From NCBI RefSeq assembly GCF_042453785.1, contig NC_091672.1, forward strand, positions 749,001-813,000: a stretch of DNA of 64,000 nt. Direction: 5' to 3'. The stretch's first letter is position 1; each line of letters begins with the position of its first letter. A program made the position numbers and the translations under genes. Under the pieces are notes generated by a model. It was given only the letters and a program-made list of their open reading frames with translations. It was not told where the DNA came from and did not search any database. Source of the DNA: Malus domestica (Eukaryota > Streptophyta > Magnoliopsida > Rosales > Rosaceae). This document shows, piece by piece, positions 31,776 through 44,696 of this stretch.

Positions 31776-32866
31776 GGCTTAATCGGATAAATGGTCCTTG
31801 TGGTGACAAGGTAATCGGAAGATAGCCCTCGTGGTAAAAAAATTAGGATTTAAACCCTCGTGATGCTAGTCCGTTAGCAAATTTAGTCTAAAAGTAATTT
31901 TTCTGTTAAATGTCTGTTAATTAAAGGGTAAACATGTAATTCAACTTGTGCACCTTCTTCTTCCTCCACAATTGCATCCAAGTTCAATGTCTCGACTTTC
32001 TGTCGACGATTACAACGAGATTTTCGAAGGCGTCTTCCTAAATCAAACCGTCGCGAACCCATCTTCCTCATCTCTTTGCTCCACTGCAAATGCCATTTCC
32101 ATGTCCGTCGCCAAAACATTCATGTTCATATGTTGCTTTGCGTGCAGCGGCCAAGCAATCATTGAAACCCCCGCAACCACTGCTTCCAGGACCAAGTTCC
32201 ATCTGTAAAGCGTCACGAACCCACCAACCGATTCATTCTTCAACACCACCACCTGCGGTGCCCATGACTTCACTACCATCCCCCTGTCTTTGGTCCTCTC
32301 CAAGAACCCTTCTGGCAAAACACCCTCCAAAATCAAAGTCGTCTACTCCAAGGACCTGTTTTGTTAGAACACACCTCACAAATAGTGGTACAAATGGTTG
32401 GTATAGCATTTTAAAAAATAAATGGAGAGGGAGGGGTCACTTGCGCAGAGTCCCATGTCAGCAGAAGGGGAGAAAAACTAGGATTGGCACTGGCCTGCTC
32501 CTTCCTAACGCCCCCAAATCGAACCCACTCGTGTCGAAGAAGACCCATCGACATAGCCATCACCGGCCATGGCTGCGATCTTAGCTCGGAACCCACTCCA
32601 AGGACCTGCTTTGTTCGAAAATCTCGCTGTAATCATCGACAGAAAGTCGAGACATTGAACTTGGATGCAGCTGCGGAGGAAGAAGAAGGTGCACAAGTTA
32701 AAGTACATGTTTACCCTTTAATTAACAGACATTTAACGGAAAAATTACTTTTGGACTAAATTTGCTAACGGACTAGTACCACAAGGGTTTAAATCCTAAT
32801 TTTTTAACCACAAAAGCTATCTTCCGATTACCTTGCTACCACAAAGATCATTTATCCGATTACGCC
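31776..32866. mobile_element. Mutator-like element (Pack-MULE type) with a UGT fragment
   Basis: A perfect 9-bp duplication TAGAAAATA (31767-31775 and 32867-32875) flanks equal inverted arms of 253 bp (31776-32028, 32614-32866) that begin GGCTTAATCGGATAAATG / GGCGTAATCGGATAAATG. A 9-bp target site and long TIRs are the Mutator hallmarks. The interior is host-derived coding sequence and no transposase is present. Confidence 0.9.
32043..32336 (-). pseudogene. Captured UDP-glycosyltransferase PSPG fragment (UGT88-like)
   Basis: The minus-strand frame reads [20 protein letters not shown], then the plant PSPG box [18 protein letters not shown], a broken core [14 protein letters not shown] (normally HCGWNS) and [17 protein letters not shown], ending DEEDGFATV. 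The HCGWNS core that contacts UDP-sugar is mutated, and flanking exonic sequence is cut at the TIR arms. The motif spacing resembles UGT88-type flavonoid and dihydrochalcone glucosyltransferases. That assignment is from memory of the family, not from a search. Confidence 0.88.
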
Positions 32867-32875
32867 TAGAAAATA

Positions 32876-33885
32876 ATTGAGCGTTGACAGACGCACCTGA
32901 ACCTCGTAGGCCCACCGCCTGCATCAATGGTGGGTCATGCAATGTAAGTGGAGAAAAACAGCCGAGATCAGAGGGCACATTCGTCCTTTAACAAAGTTCA
33001 AAAATAGAAAGTGCCACTTTCTTTCTCTTTCAAATTTCCCACATGGAGTAACAAATCAATAATAATTTAAAAAAAAAAAGTAACAAACGAATTTCAAAAC
33101 TTAAAAACAAAATTATATTATATTATATTTTACATCCTCAAGTATGGGTGCTATTATAAACTCATATTTCATCTTTAAATTATGACTAATTTGTGTTTCA
33201 CTATAATGTTGTAGATTTATTAGTTAATCAGTTCTGTGATGCTATGACAAACATAAATCCCACGTTTGTATCACGTTTGAAAATAAATTAAGATAATTTA
33301 ATTATTAAAAACAGAAAATAGAAAATCATTAAAACAAATATTTTGATATTTTTAAAAGATTAAAAAATTTATTTATTCTACATGGCACAATAGTGATATC
33401 CATATCAATAAAATTAGACCTTATACCGCATCATCACTTGACGTCTAATTTGACAGATATGTTAAAGGAGTTATAATCAAAACTAAATTACACCTTTGTG
33501 TACGTACGATATTATAATATTATAATAATAAAATATGAGTCCTAAATTTTGAGAGTGAAAAATATAATTAACTTGAAAAAAAATGGAGAAAATTAAAATA
33601 AAAAAGAAAATCACGTTCCGTCTCTGATATCTCTCTCTCCGTCTCTCTCCTCTGCCGCAACATTCCCAACACAAAAAGCACATTCTTTCTTTCTTTCCCC
33701 TTCATTTGGTTACCCTTTCTCTCTCCTCTGGAAACCCTGACAGTGGCCTGGTTTTTTTTTTTTAATTAACCAGGTCCCTCAGAGGAGAGAAAGCTTCCAT
33801 TTTTTTTCCTTAAATTTTTAGCTTTTATTAATTTTTTTCTCAAATTGTAGTTTTTCATCGTCGCATTTTTCAGCTGCCTTCGACA
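32876..33885. other. Syntaxin upstream region
   Basis: AT-rich with a CT-rich leader (about 33615-33790) before the ATG. No gene seen before 33886. Confidence 0.55.
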
Positions 33886-36800
33886 ATGAACGACCTGCTA
33901 AAGGTAATGTATTTGATTTTCGTGCGTTAATTTATGCTATGCTTTATTTGTTTGGGCATGTTTGGAGGTTTTGTGGCTCTGTTTTTGTCATGATCCGGTT
34001 GCGTTATGTTATTGGATCTGCGTTTTTAATGAGCTTTTTTTTTTTTTGAATTTTTGGCTTATGGGGGTTTGGCCTTTTGTACTTTCTGTTTGGTTAGTGA
34101 GAAAAAGGAGGGAAATTGATGAAAAATTGAAAGTTAATGAATTATGGGATTTTGCATTGTGCTTGAGGGAATGCAAGTGGTTGGTTTTACTTCATTGCAG
34201 CTCAATCAACGCAAGCTACTGTAGCTACCAAAACTTAAAAAACTTGAACAATTTGCTTTCTTTTTCCCCTTGTTTATCTGTATTGTTTTCGATTTCTCAG
34301 CTTTCGAACAGAATTCATCGGCATTGATGTTTTGAATCACTTAAGATTCGTATAAACTAGACTTTTGACTCCCTTTTTCTCTTTTATGGATTTTAAATTA
34401 TTACCGATAAGGACAATGATGGAAGTTGTAAAACGAGTGTTGTAGTTTTACATAATGCTGAATAACACTTGACATATACGCAAGCTCTGCAATTGAGGCC
34501 GTGTTTTTCTTTCTATATATCGGGTTTGCTTGTCTATACTAATTGTCTACTAGAATGTGTTCTTAGAAATTTAGTAGTGTCATGCGGTTATGTAAGTTCA
34601 AGTCATAGTTATCGTGCCTTTTCTTTCCTTTTATCTTTCTTTCCTAAACCGTATTGAACTCAAGCAATCGGATTCGGGATTAAGGTTTTGTTCGAGTTCA
34701 TTTATGACCTATTTACTGCTTGCAGGATTCTTTTGAGATCTCTCGGGGTCAAGCTTTGAGAGATGGAGATATCGAACTAGGAGCACATGCTTCAATGAAT
34801 TCTGGAGAACTTGGTTTGGAGGATTTTTTCAAAAAGGTGTTTTAACTTCTTTTACTTATTTTTCTTCAACATCCCTTAAATGCATGAAACATAATTATTT
34901 TCTTTTTCCGTTACTCTTTTTCCTTTTACTTTTTTCCATAGATAATTATTCTGTATATGGAATTTGTGTTATGTTTACTTTCTGTTGATTCTGTCTAATG
35001 CTTTCATGATTTTTGCCCCCAGGTTCAAGAGATCGAGAAGCAAAACGAGAAGCTTGATAAACTTTTGAAAAAGCTCCAGGTATTATGCTTTCCAATATGT
35101 TTCCCTTACCTTGCCAGCGCCATGAAGGTTTTTTGTTTGTCTCAGCTGTCATAGTTCCTCATTGGTTGGTGCTATTGTCTGGAATGCTTGAATTGGTTAC
35201 TCTTTAACTTGGTCTCATTCAGTGTTGCGCTAATGAATTCAGCATTTGGAAAAATTTTGTGTTCTCTTTTTTGTGCCTTGTACAATAGCTTACAAAATTA
35301 GAGTGCGTTACGGTTGGTGGAATGATTCTTTGAGATATAAGATGCACTTTTTTATCACTTTTAATGGTTTTTTTTTTTTTTTTTTTTTTTTTTTAATGCA
35401 GGATGCACATGAAGAGTCCAAGGCTGTTACTAAGGTTCCTTCCATGAAATGTAATCTCAAACTTGTTTAATTATTTCAATAATCACGTGAATCTTTCATG
35501 CTTATATTCGTATTTTCTATTATGTTATGATGCTTGTTTCTTTCATAGCTCTATAAAATGTTGCCTATTATGGATTTAAACGGAGGGAGAAAACAAGAAG
35601 TATGTAAGATAGGAGATGTCGTGTTATCTCATACATCTAAAAATAATGCCTGTAATCTGTTTTCCCTTTCCTGGTGATATATATTCTGTTTGCATTTATC
35701 GACTTAATTTTTCGTTTCCCTCCTCATTAAGTCAACAAAGATGATGGATTCTTTCACCACGTGCAGCAATCAAGCAACGAATGGAGAAAGATGTTGACGA
35801 AGTTGGAAAAGTTGCTCGATGGATAAAGTCAAAAATTGAAGAACTCGACAAAGGGGTAAGTTTTGACTCAACAGAAAGCTGCGCTTATTTCTGTGGTTGG
35901 CAACAATTTTGTTTTGTCTGACTAGCCTTTCCTTCTGGGTCCAGAATTTAGCAAATAGACAGAAGGCTGGTTGCGGAAAGGGAACAGGTGTAGATAGATC
36001 CCGAACAGCAACAACCCTGTAAGTCCGTACTCCAACATTTGCCTTCAAAATGCCTTATACCTATTTCCCCTCATTTACTTTTGGTATCTACTAAGTTGTG
36101 GTATCACCAATGATTTTTCACCCACACGTGCTTGTTGGAGAAATCTTTTATTAATTGTCAACTCAGCTGAATCTAACATTGTCAAGTGTCGACTGTTATC
36201 TATTGTTGCAGTGCCTTGAAAAAGAAATTAAGGGACAAGATGACTGAATTTCAGGTAGGTCATACACACCCACACATGCATTTTATTTTTTAATCCCGTA
36301 ATCTTTGTTTCTTTCATCGCTAAATTTTGAACTTAAAACATGCAGACTCTAAGGGACACCATCCATCAAGAGTATCGTGATGTTGTCGAGAGGCGAGTTT
36401 TTACAGGTTTGAACCCCTCACTTGCCACTCATCAGTGGTTGCTATTTCTCTCTTGAATTTCCATGATCTGATTTTATAGTTTATTTCTCTTGCATTTTGT
36501 GAATGTCAGTGACGGGTGCAAGAGCTGATGAAGAGGTAAAACTTATTGCACTGTTGAAATTACGGTATATCTATACCACTGTGAAAGCTAATTTTCTAAT
36601 TATTTAACATTATACAGACAATTGAAAGACTAATCGAGACAGGAGACAGTGAACAAATTTTCCAGAAGGCAATCCAAGAACAAGGGCGAGGCCAGGTTTG
36701 TCAAATTTCCTTTTTTATTCTCTGCCCCCAAATAAGCACTTTTTACTATCGAAATTGTGCATTCTCTCACAAACTTGACACATTTTTTGACATCTTGAAC

Positions 36801-37770
36801 AATTATTTTTAAGCTTGTAACTCTTCTAGCTTGGGTTGTTGAAACATTGAATGTTCTGATTAAGATTGATAACATCCAAAATTGTGTATCAAATTGTAGA
36901 TAATGGACACTCTGGCCGAAATTCAAGAGCGACATGATGCTGTTAGAGATCTTGAGAGGAAGCTTCTCGATTTACAACAGGTATATTCTTAGTTTATGAT
37001 GCATACTCTCTGACGAAGACATGAAGTTGCTATACAATACAGATGTCTAGCATAGGCCTTACTTTTTAGAATTCACTTTACAATTTGGTATTTGTCATAT
37101 TGAATATAATAACGTTAATCTGTTGAATCTTGCCGCTTGAATTCTGTAAGAAAGTGAGTGATCGGTTAGATCATTAAGTTGTGTCATGACATGTTAAGTA
37201 TGTGTTAGTCATGTAGCTCATAAGAAAACCAAGTTATTGTCTTCTTTTAATGCCACGATTCCTTGAGGCCAACCGGGAGAATAGCTGCAAAACTAAAAGG
37301 AAAACTTTCTGTTTGTGTTTCGCCATGAGTATATGATAACACTCTCTCTTATGCACAGATATTTCTGGATATGGCGGTGCTGGTCGATGCACAAGGGGAC
37401 TTGCTTAACAACATAGAAACCCAGGTAAATACTACAATATGAAAGGGCGATGATCCAATTTCTTCGCGTTTTAAGCCCAAAAGAAAAAAAGAACTTGATT
37501 TGGAAAAAACATGACGTGGAATGTCAATCTTGTATCACACTTTGCCACTTCTGTATCAGATATGACGATCACGTATTTTGTGTTTTTATTCCGCAGGTAT
37601 CGAGTGCGGTAGATCATGTACAGCAAGGGAACAATGCTCTTCAGAAGGCCAAGAAGCTACAAAAGAGTTCGAGGAAATGGATGTGCATTGCGATCCTCAT
37701 CCTTCTTATCATCGTTGCAATCATCGCGGTGGCGGTGTTAAAACCATGGAGTAGTAACAATGGTGCTTAA
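33886..37770 (+). CDS. SYP132: Syntaxin, SYP132-like Qa-SNARE
   Basis: Thirteen exons close in frame to 308 aa: 33886-33903, 34726-34836, 35023-35079, 35402-35450, 35767-35855, 35945-36018, 36212-36254, 36346-36406, 36511-36536, 36618-36695, 36900-36980, 37359-37424 and 37597-37770. The first exon encodes only MNDLLK. The Habc N-terminal helices come first ([40 protein letters not shown]), then the linker with [20 protein letters not shown]. The SNARE motif follows, [20 protein letters not shown] to [20 protein letters not shown], with the zero-layer Gln in VDAQG. It ends in a tail anchor ([20 protein letters not shown]) and [12 protein letters not shown]132 acts in plasma-membrane secretion and cytokinesis. 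It is close to SYP132 throughout and I see no lesion. Confidence 0.95.
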
Positions 37771-38102
37771 ATTAGCACCTCTGGTAATTTGTAACTCATA
37801 TAAGTATAGGGGACTACAACTGACACAACTGGGACTCAAGCAACTCATGGGAAATCATTCTGGCACTTTGTTGTTCTCCTATGATAATGCCTGCATGTAA
37901 CACTATTAATTGAAACACACTCTTACTATATATTCTTTAATATACATAAAAGAAAACTCTAGTTTTTTCTTCTTGAATGTCTCATGTTAAACTCCGCCTA
38001 TGTAAGTTTATCTTACATGGCCGGTCCCAAGCCCGGGTAAAGGAGGAGGGGGAGGGCGTCAGGTAGTCGACAGCCGGCACTCCACAGTCACGTCGAATCC
38101 TT

Positions 38103-41100
38103 ATGAAAATGAATTCAGAACGAAATCGCGCTAAAGCTAGGGCGTCACCCGTAAGTGGCGCGCTGTGTGGCCCGAGCACAGTGATAAGTGAGCAAGGGTC
38201 GCTGTATTTCCATAGGCACCCGGATGCAGTGTTAAATGAGCAAGGGGGCCATAGAAACTTCTTTTCGAACGACTCCACTCAAAGTTGTTTGGGAGCATAT
38301 GCACCTATCAACTTTACACGGGACACACAAAAGAAGTACTTTGATTCTATTGGACGGGGGAAGGTGAAGAAGCTAGGACAGAAGGGTAGAGTTCAGGAAA
38401 GTAGAATGCGTTTAGGAACGTGGAATATAGGAACCTTAACGGGAAAATCTATGGAAGTAGTGGAAGTTATGATGAGGAGAAGGATAAATATTATGTGCCT
38501 ACAAGAAACTAAGTGGGTTGGTCTTAAGGCAAAGGATCTAGAAAACTCAGGGTTTAAACTTTGGTACTCGGGCACAAATAGAACGAGAAACGGTGTTGGC
38601 ATCATCGTGGACAAGACCTTGACACAAGATGTTGTAGATGTCAAGAGGGTAGGAGATAGAATCATGGCAATCAAGATTGTAATAGGACAAGAACTTATCA
38701 ATGTGATTAGTGCGTACGCACCTCAAGTAGGGTTGGATATGAGTTCGAAGGAGAAATTTTGGGAAGACCTTGGAGACTTGGTGCAAGGAATTGCTCAGAC
38801 GGAGAAGTTATTTATAGGAGGAGATTTAAATGGACACGTGGGCAGGGAGACAGGCAACTATGGAGGTTTTCATGGTGGCCATGGTTTTGGGGAGAGAAAC
38901 GAGGATGGGGAAGCTATCTTGGATTTTGCAATGGCATATGATCTCTTCTTAGCCAACACCTTCTTTAAGAAGAGAGAAGAACATGTGATCACCTACAAGA
39001 GTGGGTCGTCAAAAACACAAATAGATTTTCTTCTAATGAGGAAAGGGGATCGTATAACTTGTAAGGATTGCAAAGTTATACCAGGAGAGAGCGTGGCTAA
39101 TCAACATCGCTTGTTGGTGATGGATGTACATATCAAAAGAGTGAGAAAAAAGAACAAGACTTGGAAGTGCCCAAGGACTAGATGGTGGAATCTAAAAGAA
39201 GAAAAACAAGTCATTTTCAAAGAGAAAGTAATCACCAGTGTGTGTGGGATAGAGAGGGGGAAGCTAGCCAAATGTGGGATTCCATGGCTAGTTGTATCCG
39301 AAAAGTAGCAAAAGAGGTGTTAGGAGAGTCCAAGGGCTTTGCCCCACACCAAAAGGAATCTTGGTGGTGGAATGAGGAGGTACAAACAAAGGTGAAGGCT
39401 AAGAAGGAATGTTGTAAAGCCTTATACAAGGATAGGACTGATGAAAATGGTGAAAGGTATAGAAAAGCGAAGCAAGAGGCGAAGAAAGCTGTGAGAGAAG
39501 CTAAGTTAGCGGCTTATGACGATATGTATAAGCGACTAGATACCAAAGAAGGAGAGTTAGATATCTATAAACTAGCTAGAGCAAGGGAAAAGAAGACAAG
39601 GGACCTAAACCAAGTGAGGTGCATCAAGGATGAGGATGGAAAGGTTCTTGCTACAGAGAACGCGGTTAAAGATAGATGGAGAGGTTATTTTCATAATCTT
39701 TTCAATGAAGGACATGAAATGAGTGCTTCTTTAGGGGAGTTGAGTAACTCAGAAGAGTGTAGAAACTACTCTTTTTATCGTCGAATCCGGAAGGAAGAAG
39801 TGGTTGTAGCTTTGAAGAAGATGAAGCATAGAAAAGCAGTAGGCCCAGACGATATACCAATCGAAGTGTGGAAAGTTTTGGGAGAGACAGGTATAACATG
39901 GCTCACTGACCTTTTCAATAGGATTTTGAAAACGAAGAAGATGCCAAATGAGTGGCGAACGAGCACTTTGGTGCCTATCTACAAGAATAAGGGCGACGTA
40001 CAAAATTGCATGAACTATAGGGGTATTAAGCTAATGAGTCATACAATGAAGCTCTGGGAGAGAGTCATTGAGCATAGATTGAGGCAAGAGACACGGGTTT
40101 CGGACAACCAATTCGGGTTCATGCCAGGACGCTCAACCATGGAGGCAATCTATCTCTTACGAAGATTGATGGAAAGATATAGAGATGGGAAAAAGGATTT
40201 ACACATGGTCTTTATAGATTTGGAAAAAGCGTATGATAGGGTCCCAAGAGACATTCTTTGGAGGATTTTAGAGAAGAAAGGAGTACGAGTAGCATATATC
40301 CAAGCTATAAAGGATATGTATGAAGGAGCAAAGACTGCCGTAAGAACTCATGAAGGACAAACCGAAAGTTTTCCCATAACTGTAGGATTACATCAAGGCT
40401 CATCCTTAAGTCCTTACCTTTTTGCGTTGGTAATGGATGAGTTAACAGGACATATTCAAGATGATATTCCTTGGTGTATGCTTTTCGCAGACGATATAGT
40501 GTTGATAGATGAAACTCAGGAAGGGGTAAATGCAAAGCTTAACCTTTGGAGAGAAGTGTTGGAATCTAAAGGTCTTCGCCTAAGCCGATCAAAGACAGAA
40601 TATATGGAGTGCAAGTTCAGTGCAAATGGAGGCCAAAACGAGTTAGGGGTGAGGATCAGAGATAAAGAAATACCAAAGAGCGATCGTTTTCGTTACCTAG
40701 GATCTATCTTGCAAAAGAACGGAGAATTAGATAGAGATCTCAACCATAGAATACAAGTTGGATAGATGAAGTGGAAGAGTGCATCCGGCGTATTGTGTGA
40801 CCGCCGTATGCCACTGAAGCTCAAGGGAAAATTTTATAGGACGGCAATAAGGCCGGCGATGCTGTATGGCACAGAATGTTGGGCGGTGAAGCATCAACAC
40901 GTACACAAAATGGGTGTAGCGGAGATGAGGATGCTTCATTGGATGTGTGGGCACACAAGAAAGGATAAGATTAGGAATGAGGATATCCGGGGTAAAGTAG
41001 GAGTAGCCGAAATTGAAGGAAAGATGAGAGAAAATCGGTTACGGTGGTTTGGACATGTGCAAAGAAGGCCTACTGACGCTCCGATGAGAAGATGCGACTA

Positions 41101-41260
41101 TGGGACAGAGGTTCAAGGCCGAAGGGGTAGAGGAAGACCTAGGAAAACTTTGGAAGAGACTCTAAGAAAAGACTTAGAGTACTTGGATCTAACGGAGGAC
41201 ATGACACAGGACCGAGCACAATGGCGTTCAAAGATTCATATAGCCGATCCCACTCAGTGA
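38103..41260 (+). pseudogene. RTE LINE endonuclease-reverse transcriptase, two lesions
   Basis: The first frame (38103-39308) carries an apurinic-type endonuclease with TWNIGTLTGK, LQETKWVG, GGDLNGHVGRE and SSKTQIDFLL. A frameshift near 39235 moves coding to the frame of 39182-40765. That frame has the reverse transcriptase with [48 protein letters not shown] and the catalytic [15 protein letters not shown] at 40763-40765 falls where the copy at 44697 has TGG. The remaining frame (40766-41260) is the C-terminal region ending [13 protein letters not shown]. It is otherwise nearly intact, so inactivation looks recent. Confidence 0.9.
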
Positions 41261-41519
41261 CTTGGATTTTCCAAGTCTCCAACTGAGAAGTTTTCCTCAC
41301 TCGGGAAATTAAGGGAATACTACCTCAACCTACATGCTCCACTCACAAAGCTTCAACATACAAGCTTCAACAAAAGAAAATTCAGAGAACTTAGCGAAGA
41401 AGGCTTTGGTGTATTCAACACAATACGTTGAAATGAAGGAAAGCTATTTATTGATATCCCCGATAAGTCACAAATATGTACATATACATGAGTCAAAATA
41501 AACAAACAAGAGGGAGCAT

Positions 41520-42200
41520 TCACAAAGGTTGCTTAGAAGAAGTCTCAGTAGTCGGTAGAGCCCCAGAAAGAGCAGGCACTGGAGGGGGATCATTTGGAGC
41601 CTCAGTACTGGACAGAACCCTAGAAGGAGGAGGCAGCAGAGGTTGATCATTTGGAGCTTCATTACGCGGTACAGCCCCAGAAGACGAAGGCAATAAATGC
41701 CTTTGGAACAAACCCACAAATCTCTGATGATCAAGTAAAACCTGACCATCAGATTCCTTCATCTGGTCAAGCTTCCTCTTCATGTTTGTAGCATAGTCAT
41801 GTGCGAGCCGGTGCAACTGTTTATTCTCATGCTTGAGCCCTCTAATCTCCTGTTTGAGACTCATCACTTCAGTCGCCAATGATTCAACTTGGCGGGTTCG
41901 AGCAAATAGGCGTTAGGCCATGTTAGACACAGAACCTGCACACTGAACACTGAGAGCCAGAGAATCCTTAACAGCTAACTCATCAGACCGTTTGGAAAGT
42001 AGTCTGTTATCTTTGGGAGTGAGAAGGTTCCTGGCCACTACCGCAGCGGTCATATCATTCTTCATCACGGAATCCCCAACAGTAAGAGGACCAGTAGGGG
42101 AGACGAAGGATGGGCGCCATATGTTGTCTGGAGAATGCGTGGCTGCCTCTTCAACAAGGTTCAAGTCAAAACGACGGTCGGAGGGGCCAGACATTTTCAA
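41520..42200 (-). pseudogene. Repeat-borne ORF with coiled coil and Pro-rich tail
   Basis: Two minus-strand pieces (42200-41913 and 41879-41520) are separated by one in-frame stop near 41910. They read as one protein of about 225 residues: MKMSGPSDRRFDLNL start, a helical DNRLLSKRSDELAVKDSL stretch, then LKQEIRGLKHENKQLHR as a coiled coil, and a Pro/Ser-rich end (PPPSRVLSSTEAPNDPPPVP). I recall similar ORFs being abundant in Rosaceae repeats. Function unknown, and it could be gag-like. Confidence 0.6.
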
Positions 42201-42319
42201 AGGTGTTGAAGAGAGAAGAGGTCGAACAAATCAAGATCTTAGAAGTGCAAGAATGGAACTTCTACTGGTGGAGATTTAAGTGTGCTTTGGAACTTAATGC
42301 CAGCCTCTATAAAAATCTG

Positions 42320-43205
42320 CACTCGACGGAGCTTCAGAAATCAAAGAGGCGTTTGCTTTCTCAAAAGCTGGGCTGCTCAGAGACCACGAGACGTTTGCTT
42401 TCTCAAAAGTTGGGCTGCTCAAAGACCACGAAGGCCGATCTCAGAAATCGAAGAGGCGCTTGCTTTCTCAAAAGCTGGGCTGCTCAGACACCACGAGGGC
42501 CGATCTCAGAAATCGAAGAGGCACCTACTTTTCCAGCCTTGTCAGCACCTGTCAGCTTTGCGGAAATTATGGGCATTATGTCGAAAATTTCTGGTGAAGT
42601 AGAAAGCACATGAATCTTACTGTTCAATCACCCACTTCCCACACGCAACATTAGCTCATGGGTACCACAGATAACTTTGCCAAAGTTCTCTGACAAAGTT
42701 GAGACACGTGAAGCTTGCAGCTCCCACTACACCGCTCTGACCAAGAAGGGTAAAAGAATAGCAAAGAAACAGCACTAACAAAGTTTAGACACATAAATTT
42801 TGAAGGTCTAGCTACCATATTATTACCCACAAGGGTAAAGGAACAGTACCACTGCTGGATAATTGGAAAGTCCCTGTGTGTCAACCTCTGTGCTTCGTGG
42901 CAAGATAGACTAGCAAACATGCCCAACCTTTTCTCACATTCGAGAAAACACTCCCAACAAGACTGCTTGCTCCAAAATCGAAGAGGCACCGCCCTCCGAA
43001 TCTCGAGAGCCAGACTCCCAACATGATTACTTTCTCAAAAATCGAAGAGACACCGCTCTTCGAATCTCGAGAGCCAGACCCCTAGCAGGATGGCTTTCTC
43101 AAAAATCGAAAAGACATCGTTCTCCGAATCTCGAGAGCCAGATCTCCGACAGGATTGCTTGTTCGAAAACCGAAGAGGCACCACTTTCCCAACTTCAAGA
43201 GCCGG
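42320..43205. repeat. Two arrays of short tandem units
   Basis: At 42340-42525 a unit with TTTGCTTTCTCAAAAGCTGG and CTGCTCAGA recurs three times. At 42975-43200 a unit with AATCGAAGAGGCACCG and TCTCGAGAGCCAGA recurs about four times at roughly 60-bp spacing. Both lie inside the LARD-like segment. Confidence 0.8.
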
Positions 43206-44696
43206 ATCTCCTTGGATAAAGCTTGTCTGTAATCTTTACACGCAACATCAGCTTTCCAGATACCACAGACCACTTTTTCAAAGTGCTCTGACAAAGTTAA
43301 AACATGTGAAGCTGGCAGCTCCCACTACCGTGTTATGACCAAGCAGGGTAAGGGAATAGCATTACTACTTGTTGTTAGGGAGACTCCTATATATGTTGAC
43401 CTCCATCCTCAACAGACAGGCAGACCTGCAAAAATGCTCAACCCTTCCTCATATCTGAGAGGGCACTCCCAAAGAAGCCTTTCGAAATATTCAGCTTTCT
43501 TTCCCCCTGATAATACCTCTGCAAACAAGCTATACTAGAGCAAGAATATCTCATATCATCAAGGTTAAAAGCAAAAGTATCCCATATCATGTTTTTTCCC
43601 TGTCTTTTCCTTTGGCCTTGTTCTTACCTACAAGACAAGGAGAAAGAGAGCAATCAGTCAGCACTTGGAATCAAGCTTCCAGTGAGGAACTGACTGCCTG
43701 GAACCCCTTACTTGATTACTTACCTGGCATTGCTTTCGAGTACTCATCTTCAACATCTTATGCTTCCAGGGAAGATACCGCATCTGCCTGAGGAACATAT
43801 AGGGCAAGTGAGAAGGATACAAGGAAGCATGTGGAGATAAGCGTAACAGCACACGTGCCGATACATCCACTACTCTGTCAAAAGCAAAAGTATCCCATAT
43901 CAGCAGGGTCGAACGTACTATAGATTTGATGGACTTGTTTTGACCCTCAAATTCTTCAGTCGGCCTTATACTCTGGAGGAAACCAGAAAACCCTCCAGCC
44001 CAGTTCAAGAATAAGCCTGTGGAAAGTTACTTATTCAAAAGCAAAAGTATCCCATATCATCTCTTCTCATTTTTCTTCCCTTTATCCTTCATGCTGCCTG
44101 CAAGATAGGGAGAATGTGAACAATCAGCCGGAACTCGAAATCAAAGTTCTGATCTGGGACTGATTGCTTGGAGCTCTGATTGCTTACCTTGTCTGTCACC
44201 TCTTTCAGCAGATCCCCTAGCTCGGCGACTTGGAGGACTCCTACTACATGGTTTGTATCGCGCTTGACCAAGCCTGAAACTACAAGTAAGCTTCAAGTGA
44301 AATTGATACATTACCTTGTGCATCTCCACCAGTTAAAGATACCACCCCTGGATGGAGGAAGAGTACTTCCAGAGAAAATGCCACATCTACCTACGAGACA
44401 GATAAGGCAAGTCAAGACGATACCACACTCCGGAACTTAGAAGTTTCGTGATTACGAGATCATTCTCCCACAATATTTCCTAATGTCATTTGTACTAAAT
44501 CATTCACTTGTACTCACTAAAAGAGAGCTTGAACCTATGTACTTGTGTAAACCCTTCACAATTAATGAGAACTCCTCTATTTCATGGACGTAGCCAATAT
44601 GGGTGAACCACGTACATTTGGTGTTTGCTTTCCTATCTCTATCCATTTATATACTTATCCACACTAATGACCGGAGCAATCTAGCGACGATCACAA

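Larger units (their letters stand above)
41263..44696 (-). repeat. Repeat-rich non-autonomous segment (LARD-like)
   Basis: It holds a broken minus-strand ORF (41520-42200) and two zones of short tandem units. It also has a larger imperfect duplication with AAAGCAAAAGTATCCCATAT at about 43570, 43880 and 44040. No reverse transcriptase, integrase or transposase is seen. The pattern fits a large retrotransposon derivative, but LTR ends were not located. Confidence 0.5.
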
